64,000 nucleotides of DNA from Planctomycetota bacterium (lineage in GTDB: Bacteria > Planctomycetota > Planctomycetia > Gemmatales > Gemmataceae), in contig JACPPF010000158.1 of NCBI GenBank assembly GCA_016191165.1, positions 62,001 through 126,000 on the forward strand. The letters are read 5' to 3'. The notes beneath the pieces are model-generated. The model saw only the letters and a program-made list of their open reading frames with translations, had not been told where the DNA came from and did not search any database. Positions 26,611 to 35,883 of the stretch are shown piece by piece. A program made the position numbers and the translations under genes. Within the stretch, counting starts at the first letter, position 1; each line of letters begins with the position of its first letter.

Positions 26611-27203
26611 TCTCGATTCCACACGCGGTGGAGTTTGCACAGCGCGTCGTGCCAGCGGCGCTGCAGCGTGCGCAGCGAAATGCCGAGCATTTCAGCCGCC
26701 TCGTTCTGCGGCAAGCCCTGATAAAAAAGCAACCCGACGACCTCGCGCTCCTCGTCCGGCAGCGCGCCGATCTGTTCGTGCAACTCGGTCCATTGCGCCA
26801 GCGAGCCGGGTTCGTGCCGCGCATCGGCAGGGTCCGGCGGGGCCTGGGAACCGTCGGCGTGGCTTTCGTGGTGAGCGCCCATGCCCTCCGGGCCGTAGTA
26901 GTGACGGGCCAGATCGAGCAACTCGCGGCGAATTTGCAGGGCCGCCAGGGCGAAGAAATCGCGTGGCGTTGCCGGTTTGACGCTGCGCAACGCGCCGAGC
27001 AAGCGGACCAGCGCGCTTTGCATCACGTCGTCGGTTTGCGCCCAGCGGCGCACGCGCTGGAAATCGCCCAGCATGTGCCGCGTCAGGATTGTCAACCGCT
27101 CCGAACTGTGGCGCAACAACGCGTCCACGGCGGCCTCATCCCCGGCAACCGCGCGGGGCAGCAGTTCATTCACCAACGAGAACTGGTTACTCGCATCAGG
27201 CAT
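26607..27203 (-). CDS. ECF-type RNA polymerase sigma factor
   Basis: 198 residues. Region 2 is visible around residues 25-100 (LTRHMLGDFQRVRRWAQTDD, VMQSALVRLLGAL). Region 4 lies at the C-terminus, with LPDEEREVVGLLFYQGLPQN and the helix-turn-helix AAEMLGISLRTLQRRWHDAL. A longer linker with GAHHESHADGSQAPPDPADA separates them. Length and layout fit planctomycete ECF sigma factors that are partnered with Ser/Thr kinases instead of classical anti-sigma factors. Its stop codon overlaps the start of the kinase gene by four bases, so the two are one translational unit. The divergent gene at 27414 is a natural candidate target. Confidence 0.93.
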   Translation of the reverse strand: MPDASNQFSLVNELLPRAVAGDEAAVDALLRHSSERLTILTRHMLGDFQRVRRWAQTDDVMQSALVRLLGALRSVKPATPRDFFALAALQIRRELLDLARHYYGPEGMGAHHESHADGSQAPPDPADARHEPGSLAQWTELHEQIGALPDEEREVVGLLFYQGLPQNEAAEMLGISLRTLQRRWHDALCKLHRVWNRE

Positions 27204-27413
27204 GACAGTTCAATATACCGTGGGTGGCGTAAATTGTCACGTTTGGCCAACCGCGCTCCTCCGCGGGTCGCGGCCAAACAACCGGACCGATATTTTGACC
27301 AGGCTGCGCAGATTGCTCAACCCAAAGGGGCCTGCCTTGTTCCTGGCTGCGACTCTGTGGTAGGATGCGGCGCTCGTGAAACTCGAATCGCTGGACGCTC
27401 CGGGACATCGCGT

Positions 27414-30400
27414 ATGGACATGCCTGCAACCTTTCCGCCGTTGGATCGCCCCTTCAAGCCATCCCCGCTGCCGCGCCGGATTCGTATCGCCACGCTCCTG
27501 GCGCTGATCTTCGTGGTGCAGGGCGGCCTGGCGTATCTGCTGACGTGGATCGATCCGCCGCGTGGCCTGACGTTCGTATCGATACGAATAGACACCTATC
27601 AGAATATATCACTACCAACCCGCCGTCACTTCGGCGCCGAGGACATCGCCAAAAACTTCGCCTCCGCCGAGGTTGCGGGCACGACGCGCCAGGCGATTCT
27701 CGCTCGACTCGATGCGCTTGCCCAGGTCCGGGAAGGCGAACCGGTCGTTGTGTATCTGGGCGCCATGGCCTTGCATGCCGATGGCGCCGACGTCTGCCTT
27801 TTACCCAGCGATGCGAATTTGCATGAACCCGCCACCTGGCTTCCATTGCGCGAGGTGCTGGCGAAAATGAAAAAATGCCCGGCAAAGGAGAAGCTGCTCA
27901 TATTGGATTGGTCGGCCCTTCCGGATGCCGCCCGCCTTGGGCGATTCCATCACGATATCGCCGCGGCTTTGCCCCGCGAACTGGATGCGGTTCCTGATGG
28001 CAATCTTGTGGTCCTCAGCGCTTGTGCGGCGGGGCAACAACCGCACTTTTCTGCTGAACTTGGAACAGGTGTTTTTTCCTATTATCTTCAAGAAGCATTG
28101 CGGGGTCGGGCCGATGGCTATGGCGGCGCACGCGATCGGCGCGTGTCGGTCAAGGAAGTAGCGGCATTTTTGCGGGCCCGGGTGGATCGTTGGGCCGGTC
28201 ACAATCGTGGCGTGCGACAGACGCCGACGCTTTTCGGCGCGGCAGTTGATTTCACCCTGGCGCAGGTCGACGCTGTGGCAAGCCGTCCCGGGTCCAGGGC
28301 CGTGCCTGCACGCGAATACCCCGAAGCCGTGCGCGCGGCCTGGCAAGTTCGAGATCACCTTTGGCATTCGGAGCGGGATCGCCTGATGCCCGTGGCTTTT
28401 CAGACGCACCAGGCCGCCCTGTTGCGCATGGAGCGCAGCGGAGCGCTGGAGCCGTGGACGCCTGGCCCGATCCCCGCGGCGCCAGGGAACGCTGACAAGG
28501 AATCGCGCGGGCGGGACATCCGCAAGACGCTTGAAGAACGGTGGCGCTTGCTCGATCAGCAACTGGTTGGCGCCAGGCCTGCCGACGTGGAACGCATCAA
28601 GAAGCAGTTCATCGCCGATCTGCACGCCGAGTTCGCACCGGCCGACCTCGACGCCCCCGTGTTTGCCCACGCCCTTGCCGATGGACGCCTTGACCCTGGC
28701 ATGTTGCGACTTTGTGACCACCTGGTTCATCCAGGCGCCAATCCGATGCCACGCTCGGCCGAAACGCTTCGGCTGCGACAGGTGGCCGACCTGGCCATGC
28801 GCGTGGAAGTGCAGGCGTGGTCGCGCGATCTTGTCGCACAGGTTTTGCGAACGACCAGGATAAGTGAACGTGCTTTGAGGCAAAGGGCGTATCTGCCCGG
28901 ATACGTCGAACTGCTGGCGGAGCCGTCGCACACCCGGCACGCGGGTGAGGTACGATTGTGGTCGCCGGGCTACTCAAACGCGGGTGACGCTCGGCGCATG
29001 CTCCTGACCGCCGCGGAGCAGTTTGAACGGCTCGAAAACCTCAACGCGCGGTGGCGCAAGTGCCAGGACGTGCTTACTTGGGCGCTGGCGGAACTGCCCT
29101 GGTACACCGACGCCCTGGAGTGCTTGACGGAACTGCGCGAACCCTGGCGGCAATCGACCATCGCGGCCCGGGCCCTCTCCGAGGCCCTTCAGGAGACTCC
29201 GGCCAAGCGCCTACCGTGGCTCATCCGGGTCGAGCGACTGGCAGAGCAACTGGAACGGGCGGAGACGCAGGCGCAAACCCTCGCGCGCCATCAGCAGGCT
29301 CTACATGCCCCATTTGCCAGCGACGCTCTGGCGCGGCTGCGTCGGCAATGTCAATCGCCGCAGGGGGACGCCCAGACAAGGCTGGCCGCCGAGGCCATTT
29401 TGAGCGTGGCCGCCCCGGTGCTGCCCGCGGAGGAGCGCGTCGCGCTGTGGCCCGCGCTTCAGGTTTTATCCCACCGGCTCAATGACGAAACCCTGGCGCT
29501 GGACCGAAAAGACGATGACGCCGAGCAGGTGACGCCGACCCATTCGCTCAAGCCCTCCGCGCCAGACGAAGCCGCACGCCGCGCCCAGTGGCAACTAAAC
29601 CTGCTCGAAATGGCTGGCCTGGCGGACGCCGATCTGCAACCGCTGCGAATGGGCGTCGACCAATGCAAGCGAGCGCCGCAGCCAATCCTCGCCCTCTGCG
29701 AACTCGGCGCACGTTTTCGCCAGGTGAGCGGTCGGGAAATCGCAAAGCACGATCCAACGATAAATCCCGGTTCGGGGCCCGCTGGCGTTGCATGGTTGCG
29801 CCCGTTGCTTTGTCTGGAACCTGGCTGGCGCGCAGACGCCCAGGCCCGGCTGCCGATGGTGAACCGGGCCGATCCCATGAAGGCAACCCAGGCCTGGCTC
29901 GAAGCGCATGACGGCTACCTGGCGCGGGATTTCGCTGGCCTGAATTTGAACAGCCCCGGCATCGAGGCCGCCCGGCTTTACTTCAATCGCGATGTGAAAG
30001 ATCAAGCGAATGAGAAACACTCCCAGGCATTCGTTCGCATGAAGGTATCCTCCGCAGTCGAACCGCTCAGCGAGAAACAACCCTACGCCCATGCCTGGCT
30101 CGAAGTCACACGCGAGGTTCCGCCCGGCCCGTGCGGGCCGGTCGAACTGCGAATCCATCGTGCTGACGACGCCTGGCTGGAGATCGCGCCGGATGCGGTC
30201 ACCTTGCCCGCGGCCGGCGCGTCGAAAGTGCGGCGCGTCGTGACCAGCAAAGTTCCCATCAAAATCACGCGGCGAGCGAAAGCCGAGCGGACCGGGTTTC
30301 CGCCGCCGCTGGGTTTCCTCGTGGAGGCGATTTTCGCGGGGCAAAGCTGGCATCACCTGGTCAACGTGCCAATCGTTCCCGACACGCGCGAGTTGCAGAT

Positions 30401-32033
30401 CCTCGTCAGCGCTGATCCCGACGAGCCGACGACCACGCTCAATACCATCCGCGTTCGCCCCGGCAACGTGAAGCAGCCCCATTACGTTTATTTGCGTAAC
30501 TTGACCAACCGCATGAAAAAGGTGCGCGTCGAGGTGCGTGCGGGCGATACCCTGGTCCAAAAAAGCCGAATCGTCGCGCTAAACCCAGACGCGACAGGCA
30601 AGATCGCATTTGACGATACGTCGGCCAGTGTGCCAATCGAGTTGCGCAGCCCAATCACGGTGCGCGTGCTCGACTCCGACGGCAAGAAGGTCTACGAGGA
30701 GAGATCGCTGCCGGTGGAGGTGTTGTCGCCGCGGATGTACGTGCAGGTTCGCGATCCGAGCTATGAGCCGGGATTGCCTGGCGTCAACAAATGGTCGGCG
30801 CAGGTGCAAACGATCAAGACGGTCCTGGGCCCGGCGATTGCCGCCCGGTTGGTTCTGCCCGTCGAGCGGATTCCGGGATTGATGGGGGTCGGCGGCGGTA
30901 CCTTACAAGTGGAACTTCCCACGAATACGACGGGCCAGCGCACGCTTTTTGCGGAGCGGTTAAACCTTCTGCCGACTGCGATCGAGGACGGCCCGGTCTA
31001 CTTGCACATCGACGGCGTGCCGCGGGCGTTTGTCTACCGCACCCGTTTTTCGCGCGGCGGCGCGCCAACCATTCCGACGGTGGATCGACGCCCCGCGGTG
31101 CGCCTGATCGCGCCTCCCTGCGTGATGGCGGGAGTCAACTGCCTGGTCGATCTCGAAGTGGACAATGCGCCCACCGGCACCCGGCTTGAAGTCGCCCTGG
31201 GCCGACTGCTCGACGACGGGACCTTCAAGGCGGAGGTCGTACGAGATTTCGCGAATGCCAAGAAACAGCGAGTTGGCATGGCGACCACCAAGGACGCATT
31301 GATCTTCGACGCATCGATTGGCGACTGGACGGCGTTCTTCGACACGCGCCATGCCGTCGGTCCGCGCGCCCTGCGTGCGCGCCTGCTGGACGCCAAGGGG
31401 AAGCAAATCGCGCAAGCGGAGCAATCGATGGTCATCGACGATAGCCCGCCGATCGCTCTGATTGCGCCGACGCCGCCGCAGGTCCAGCGCGGGACCGTGT
31501 TGCAAATGAAAGCCCAGGGGGTCGATCCGCAATCGGGCGTGGCCCAGGTCGTGTTCTTCCTTGGCCAACCTGAAAAGGGGGAAGTACCTGTTGCGGCCAC
31601 ACGTTTCAAGGCGATCCCCGCCAACCGCGAGTTGACGCAATGGCACGCTCCACTTTTCGTGCCGGCCGACCACAAGGGTCCACTCGCGATCAGTGTGCAG
31701 GTCGTCAATCACGCGGGTATGGCCTCGATCGATACCGTCACCGTGGATGTGACCGCCGGCGAGCCAGGGAAGACCGGGCTGGGTGAAATCCGCGGCATCG
31801 TCATGGAAGGCCCACGGGTGCAGCCAAAATTGCTCGTGACACTTGTGAATGCCGATGGCAAAGAGGTGGCGCGCACCCACACCCTGGCGGATGGAACGTA
31901 TGTTTTTCGCCAGCTGGCGCCGGGCAAATACCGCGTCATCTGCGTGAAGCCCGAATCGCAACGCCGCGCCGTCGTGAACGCGACGGTCGGTCCGGATCGG
32001 GTGACGAAAACCAATCTGACGTTGGCGCTTTGA
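27414..32033 (+). CDS. giant membrane-anchored protein with degenerate caspase-like domain and C-terminal carboxypeptidase-regulatory-like domain
   Basis: 1539 residues from the ATG at 27414. The open frame reaches back to 26586, but that part is antisense to the sigma and kinase genes. A membrane helix (IATLLALIFVVQGGLAYLLT) lies near residues 24-43. Residues about 60-275 follow the layout of bacterial caspase-like (C14) domains: VVVYLGAMALHADGADVCLL, LLILDWSALPDA, VVLSACAAGQ, TGVFSYYLQEALRGRADG. The usual catalytic histidine and cysteine positions read M and W, so it is probably inactive. A long helical middle, beta-rich segments and a final repeat-like domain (LVTLVNADGKEVARTHTLAD...RQLAPGKYRVIC) resembling CarboxypepD_reg follow. 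Most of it should lie outside the cytoplasm. It is divergent from the sigma-kinase pair. Confidence 0.8.
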   Translation: MDMPATFPPLDRPFKPSPLPRRIRIATLLALIFVVQGGLAYLLTWIDPPRGLTFVSIRIDTYQNISLPTRRHFGAEDIAKNFASAEVAGTTRQAILARLDALAQVREGEPVVVYLGAMALHADGADVCLLPSDANLHEPATWLPLREVLAKMKKCPAKEKLLILDWSALPDAARLGRFHHDIAAALPRELDAVPDGNLVVLSACAAGQQPHFSAELGTGVFSYYLQEALRGRADGYGGARDRRVSVKEVAAFLRARVDRWAGHNRGVRQTPTLFGAAVDFTLAQVDAVASRPGSRAVPAREYPEAVRAAWQVRDHLWHSERDRLMPVAFQTHQAALLRMERSGALEPWTPGPIPAAPGNADKESRGRDIRKTLEERWRLLDQQLVGARPADVERIKKQFIADLHAEFAPADLDAPVFAHALADGRLDPGMLRLCDHLVHPGANPMPRSAETLRLRQVADLAMRVEVQAWSRDLVAQVLRTTRISERALRQRAYLPGYVELLAEPSHTRHAGEVRLWSPGYSNAGDARRMLLTAAEQFERLENLNARWRKCQDVLTWALAELPWYTDALECLTELREPWRQSTIAARALSEALQETPAKRLPWLIRVERLAEQLERAETQAQTLARHQQALHAPFASDALARLRRQCQSPQGDAQTRLAAEAILSVAAPVLPAEERVALWPALQVLSHRLNDETLALDRKDDDAEQVTPTHSLKPSAPDEAARRAQWQLNLLEMAGLADADLQPLRMGVDQCKRAPQPILALCELGARFRQVSGREIAKHDPTINPGSGPAGVAWLRPLLCLEPGWRADAQARLPMVNRADPMKATQAWLEAHDGYLARDFAGLNLNSPGIEAARLYFNRDVKDQANEKHSQAFVRMKVSSAVEPLSEKQPYAHAWLEVTREVPPGPCGPVELRIHRADDAWLEIAPDAVTLPAAGASKVRRVVTSKVPIKITRRAKAERTGFPPPLGFLVEAIFAGQSWHHLVNVPIVPDTRELQILVSADPDEPTTTLNTIRVRPGNVKQPHYVYLRNLTNRMKKVRVEVRAGDTLVQKSRIVALNPDATGKIAFDDTSASVPIELRSPITVRVLDSDGKKVYEERSLPVEVLSPRMYVQVRDPSYEPGLPGVNKWSAQVQTIKTVLGPAIAARLVLPVERIPGLMGVGGGTLQVELPTNTTGQRTLFAERLNLLPTAIEDGPVYLHIDGVPRAFVYRTRFSRGGAPTIPTVDRRPAVRLIAPPCVMAGVNCLVDLEVDNAPTGTRLEVALGRLLDDGTFKAEVVRDFANAKKQRVGMATTKDALIFDASIGDWTAFFDTRHAVGPRALRARLLDAKGKQIAQAEQSMVIDDSPPIALIAPTPPQVQRGTVLQMKAQGVDPQSGVAQVVFFLGQPEKGEVPVAATRFKAIPANRELTQWHAPLFVPADHKGPLAISVQVVNHAGMASIDTVTVDVTAGEPGKTGLGEIRGIVMEGPRVQPKLLVTLVNADGKEVARTHTLADGTYVFRQLAPGKYRVICVKPESQRRAVVNATVGPDRVTKTNLTLAL

Positions 32034-32058
32034 TTCATATTTGACGCATTCGTTTGGC

Positions 32059-32184
32059 CGCAATACGGTTCGTCGAAGATCCCTTGACCAGCCCCCAGCG
32101 CAAGCTGGCGGTTTTGGGAGGCCGCCCAACCCCCCACGCTTGCGCGTGGCGCTGGTATCACTGCGCTTGACGAACGGTATTGCG
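32059..32184. repeat. MITE-like element with terminal inverted repeats, copy A
   Basis: The ends CGCAATACGGTTCGTC and GACGAACGGTATTGCG are near-perfect inverted repeats. The interior carries CTTGACCAGCCCCCAGCGCA and a hairpin around GGCCGCCCAACCCCC. A second copy lies at 55391-55509. It is nested inside wider arms CGTTTGGCCGC (32051) and GCGGCCAAACG (near 32262). The 32034-32344 gap holds nothing else. Confidence 0.8.
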
Positions 32185-32344
32185 TTCAGCCGCGACGGGA
32201 AGGCGAGTGCGGGCAGCGGCCCAGGCCCATGCCAGGCGCACCGCTCGCGCACCCGTTCGGGTCGCGGCCAAACGTCGAAACTTTTCGACATCCGCGCCCG
32301 AAAGTCGGTGGAACGCGACACGGTCCTTGGCATAAATTGAAGGC

Positions 32345-33418
32345 ATGAACACCATGCCACCCCCGCTTGAAATGGAACGAGCGTATCTCGAGCGAGATGC
32401 CGCCTACAACGGCCTGTTTTTTCTGGGCGTTCGCACGACCGGGATTTTCTGCCGGCCGACCTGTCCCGCCCGTAAACCGTTGCCGACCAACGTCGAATAT
32501 TTTGCGAGTACGCAAGCCGCCGAGCGGGCCGGCTATCGGCCGTGCAAGCGCTGTAGGCCGCTGGAGGTGGACGACCAACCCGCCTGGGTCGCCGACTTGC
32601 TTGCTGAATTGGACCGGGACCCGGCCACGCGCATTACCGATGGCGACCTCAAGGCGAAGGGCATCGACCCGGCGACGGTACGGCGCTATTTTCGGCGGTG
32701 TTACGGCATGACGTTTCAGGCCTTCACGCGCGCTCGTCGCCTCTCCGAAACGCTAATGGAGATGCAAGAAACCGGATCGCTCGATACCGCGGCGGCCGCC
32801 AGTGGCTACGAATCCGAAAGCGGTTTTCGCGCTGCGTTCGCCCGGACATTCGGCGCCACCCCTCGGCGGGCGAGCAAGCGTGATTGCGTTTTGCTGTCCT
32901 GGATACGCACTCCGCTTGGGCCGATTGTCGCTGGCGGCATCGCGGAGGGAATTTGCTTGCTGGAATTCACGGATCGGGAAATGCTGGCGGGGCAAATCCG
33001 TGCGGTCGAGAAGTTGTTTGCCGCTCCAGTTGTTCCTGGCACAAATGATCATCTGAAATTGCTGGCGACGGAGCTCGCGAGCTATTTTTCGCAAACGTTG
33101 CGAACTTTTTCCGTGCCCCTCGTGTACCCGGGGACCGCGTTCCAGCGGCGGGTCTGGGAGCAACTGCGGGCCATTCCGTATGGCGAGACGCGTTCCTACG
33201 AACAAATCGCCCATGCGGTAGGTGACGCGAAGGCCGTCCGCGCCGTCGGCCGGGCCAACGGGCTCAATCGCATTGCCATCGTTATTCCCTGTCATCGCGT
33301 AATCAACAAGAGCGGCCAGCTCGGCGGCTACGCGGGCGGCCTGCGGCGAAAGGAATTTCTGCTCGCCCTCGAACGCGGGGACAACGCCCTTGGTCCCGCT
33401 GGACAGGCACTCAAATAG
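32345..33418 (+). CDS. ada: bifunctional transcriptional regulator / methylated-DNA--cysteine methyltransferase Ada
   Basis: 357 residues, as for E. coli Ada (354). Domains in order: N-terminal metal-binding methylphosphotriester acceptor with cysteines 36, 40, 67 and 70 (GIFCRPTCPARKP and CKRC); an AraC-type DNA-binding region (about 90-175, VRRYFRRCYGMTF and TAAAASGYESESGFRAAFAR); and the O6-methylguanine methyltransferase domain with acceptor cysteine 316 in VIPCHRVINKSG. Ada repairs alkylated DNA by suicide methyl transfer and, once methylated, activates the adaptive response. All key cysteines are present. The start at 32345 is supported by the typical Ada N-terminus. Confidence 0.96.
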   Translation: MNTMPPPLEMERAYLERDAAYNGLFFLGVRTTGIFCRPTCPARKPLPTNVEYFASTQAAERAGYRPCKRCRPLEVDDQPAWVADLLAELDRDPATRITDGDLKAKGIDPATVRRYFRRCYGMTFQAFTRARRLSETLMEMQETGSLDTAAAASGYESESGFRAAFARTFGATPRRASKRDCVLLSWIRTPLGPIVAGGIAEGICLLEFTDREMLAGQIRAVEKLFAAPVVPGTNDHLKLLATELASYFSQTLRTFSVPLVYPGTAFQRRVWEQLRAIPYGETRSYEQIAHAVGDAKAVRAVGRANGLNRIAIVIPCHRVINKSGQLGGYAGGLRRKEFLLALERGDNALGPAGQALK

Positions 33419-33499
33419 AGGGCCGATTTTTCGTCCAATGCCTATATCATTTCTATCGTCGTGGCTCAGGTTACCTGGACTTGCCAGTTGGGATGCGTC

Positions 33500-35749
33500 A
33501 TGTCCTATCAGCCTGCCGAGAATCTCACCAATCGCACGTTCGTTGGTTTGATCGTCGCCCAGTTTCTGGCCGGGTTCAACGATCAGGCGATCCACGCGGC
33601 GGCGATGTTTTACGCCATGCACACCAAGATCCTTTCGCAGGCCAACGCCATCACGTTGATGCCGATCCTGTTCTACGCGCCATGGGCCATCTTTTGCACG
33701 TTGGCCGGGCACTACGCGGATCGCTACTCCAAGACCCTGACGCTCAGGCTTTGGAAGGTTTCGGAGATCGTCATCTCGATCCTGTTAATTGCGGGCTTCT
33801 ACTTTGGATCCAACGCGGGCATGCCCTATCTCGGCGGCTGGCTGGTCATGTCCAGCGTTTTCTTGATGGGAACCCACGCCGCCTTTTTCGCGCCGGCCAA
33901 GTACGGCGCGATGCCGGAAATCTTGAGACCGCACATTCTCTCGCGCGGCAACGGCATCCTCGAATCGACGACCTTTCTGGCAAGCATCTTCGGCAGCGTG
34001 TCGGGCGGTTTGCTCTTCAACATGTTCCGGGACGATCCGGTCTGGATCGGCGTCGTGCTGCTCGTCCTATCCGTGATCGGCGCGGCGGCCAGCTTCCTGA
34101 TCGCCTGGCTGCCCGCGGCGTCGCCCGAGAAGTTGTTCCCGGTCAATTTGTTCAAGCCGTTGCAAGAGAACCTCAAGGTGATGTTCCGCTCGCGGCCTTT
34201 GGCGCTGACGATGTTCGGGATCGCGTTTTTCATTTTCATGGTCGCCTACATGCGAGCATCGATGTACATGCACGGCGAGACGCGCAACCCACGCTGGGAC
34301 GAAGAGCAGACGAGCCTGATCGTCGCCACCGTCGCACTCGGCGTCGGCCTGGGTAGCCCGCTGGCAGGATATCTGTCCGGCGGCAAGGTCGAGCTCGGGC
34401 TCGTTCCGCTGGGCTGTCTTGGCATGATCTTCGCGCTGGTCACCGCCGCCGTCGCCATTGAACACACGGCTGTGCTGGTGGTGGCGCTTGTTATCATCGG
34501 TTTCTTCAGCGGTTTCTACATGGTTCCGCTTTACACGCTCTTGCAGCAGCGCGCGCCGAAAAAGAGCAAAGGAGAACTTGTCGCCACCAGCAACTTCATC
34601 AATGTCACCGGCGCCATTGCCGCGTCGATCCTGTTCAAGGTCCTGGTTCTGCTTAGCCAGGTTAGCGGGTTGACGCCGGAGGTCCCGGTCGTGGATGAAG
34701 TCATCGTCGGCGTGGTTCAGGAAATCAAGCTGGATAAACACTCGAAGATCCAGCGCGTGGTCATCAAGCCGGATTTAGACGAGGAACAGAAACTCCAGGA
34801 AGAGTATGGGATTGAGGTGGAAATCGAGCAGGTCGTCATCGACACCAACGAGACGCTTCTGGAAGGCCTGAGCGGAGTGCCCAAGGCGGGGGATCGCGTT
34901 GTCGTCAGCAGCTACACGTTGCGTAATCGTCTGCATTATGTGATTCGGCCGGCGGATCATCCCGTGGTCGCTGTTTATGACACGGGCCGGCTGCCGAGCT
35001 ATCTGTTTTTTGGCGCCGCCTTGATGACGGTGGGCATCCTGATCATGCTTTGCCGGGCGCTGCCAGATTTCTTTGTGCGATCACTCTTCTGGTTCAAATC
35101 GCTGGGCAAGTATCGCCTGAAGGCGGTCGGGATGCAAAATTTGCCAACGGATGGCCCGGTCATCTTGGCGACGAATTGCAAGGACCTGGTGAGTTGCCTG
35201 CAACTCGTATCCGTGACGGATCGCACAACCAAGGTGGTGCTCATCGACGACCCGGCGGCACTTCACGATGGTGTCGTGTTGCGCGGGTTAGCCGGACGAG
35301 CCAATCTCATTCTCGTCAAGCCCGGCGACAACGGCAACACCGGCTGGACCGCAGCCGAGCGGCGTGCCCTGGAAGCGCTGCGCGGCGGCCATCTTCTGGC
35401 GATCAGCCTGGACCACATGGAGCACGCCGGCGCCATCGCGCGGCTCGTTCACGACCTCCAGAAACAGACCGGAGCGCCGATCCTCCCGGTCTACTGTGGC
35501 TCAATCGACGACGGCGCAACCGGGGGGACGCCACGGATTCGCGTCGTGTTCGGCGACATCATCAAGCCCGCGGCCGCCCTGGCGCCGGCCGAAGCCATCC
35601 AGGCGGGCGTGCTGTCGGAAGCGGCAGTCCAGCAGGGCACGGTTCCCCTGGTTGAGCTTGCCGAGGTGAATGCATGTAAGGAGTCGATCGTCAAGCTGGG
35701 CGAGTGGATCCGCCTGAACGACGACTCGGCGGGAAGCATGCAGCATTGA
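33500..35749 (+). CDS. LplT-like MFS transporter fused to a degenerate PlsC-type acyltransferase domain
   Basis: 749 residues from the ATG at 33500 (MSYQPAENLTNRTFVGLIVA). The first ~430 residues are an MFS transporter of the lysophospholipid transporter type, with about eleven hydrophobic helices. A soluble insert of about 105 residues (VDEVIVGVVQEIKLDKHSKI...) precedes a last helix (YLFFGAALMTVGILIMLC). The C-terminal part follows the PlsC acyltransferase layout (GMQNLPTDGPVILATN...LEALRGGHLLA...APILPVYCGS). LplT-Aas fusions remodel lysophospholipids. However, the catalytic HxxxxD motif reads CKDLVS, and the later FPEG block reads ISLDH, so acyltransfer is unlikely by this domain. The transport role is inferred from the family. 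Confidence 0.85.
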   Translation: MSYQPAENLTNRTFVGLIVAQFLAGFNDQAIHAAAMFYAMHTKILSQANAITLMPILFYAPWAIFCTLAGHYADRYSKTLTLRLWKVSEIVISILLIAGFYFGSNAGMPYLGGWLVMSSVFLMGTHAAFFAPAKYGAMPEILRPHILSRGNGILESTTFLASIFGSVSGGLLFNMFRDDPVWIGVVLLVLSVIGAAASFLIAWLPAASPEKLFPVNLFKPLQENLKVMFRSRPLALTMFGIAFFIFMVAYMRASMYMHGETRNPRWDEEQTSLIVATVALGVGLGSPLAGYLSGGKVELGLVPLGCLGMIFALVTAAVAIEHTAVLVVALVIIGFFSGFYMVPLYTLLQQRAPKKSKGELVATSNFINVTGAIAASILFKVLVLLSQVSGLTPEVPVVDEVIVGVVQEIKLDKHSKIQRVVIKPDLDEEQKLQEEYGIEVEIEQVVIDTNETLLEGLSGVPKAGDRVVVSSYTLRNRLHYVIRPADHPVVAVYDTGRLPSYLFFGAALMTVGILIMLCRALPDFFVRSLFWFKSLGKYRLKAVGMQNLPTDGPVILATNCKDLVSCLQLVSVTDRTTKVVLIDDPAALHDGVVLRGLAGRANLILVKPGDNGNTGWTAAERRALEALRGGHLLAISLDHMEHAGAIARLVHDLQKQTGAPILPVYCGSIDDGATGGTPRIRVVFGDIIKPAAALAPAEAIQAGVLSEAAVQQGTVPLVELAEVNACKESIVKLGEWIRLNDDSAGSMQH

Positions 35750-35883
35750 ATCCGCACCTCCTTCCCCAGCCCCGCATGGGAACGAGTTGGAAGACGTAGG
35801 TGTATTTTTCGTTCGCCGTCAGGCCCCGATTCAGGTATCTTTTTCTTCGTAATCAGCTTCCGATTTTTTCGAAGCGAGTTGCC

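Noticed and set aside
26586-27413. Upstream continuation of the long plus-strand frame before the giant protein
   Set aside because: It is antisense to the well-supported sigma factor and kinase start; the frame has no protein-like features until the membrane helix after 27414.
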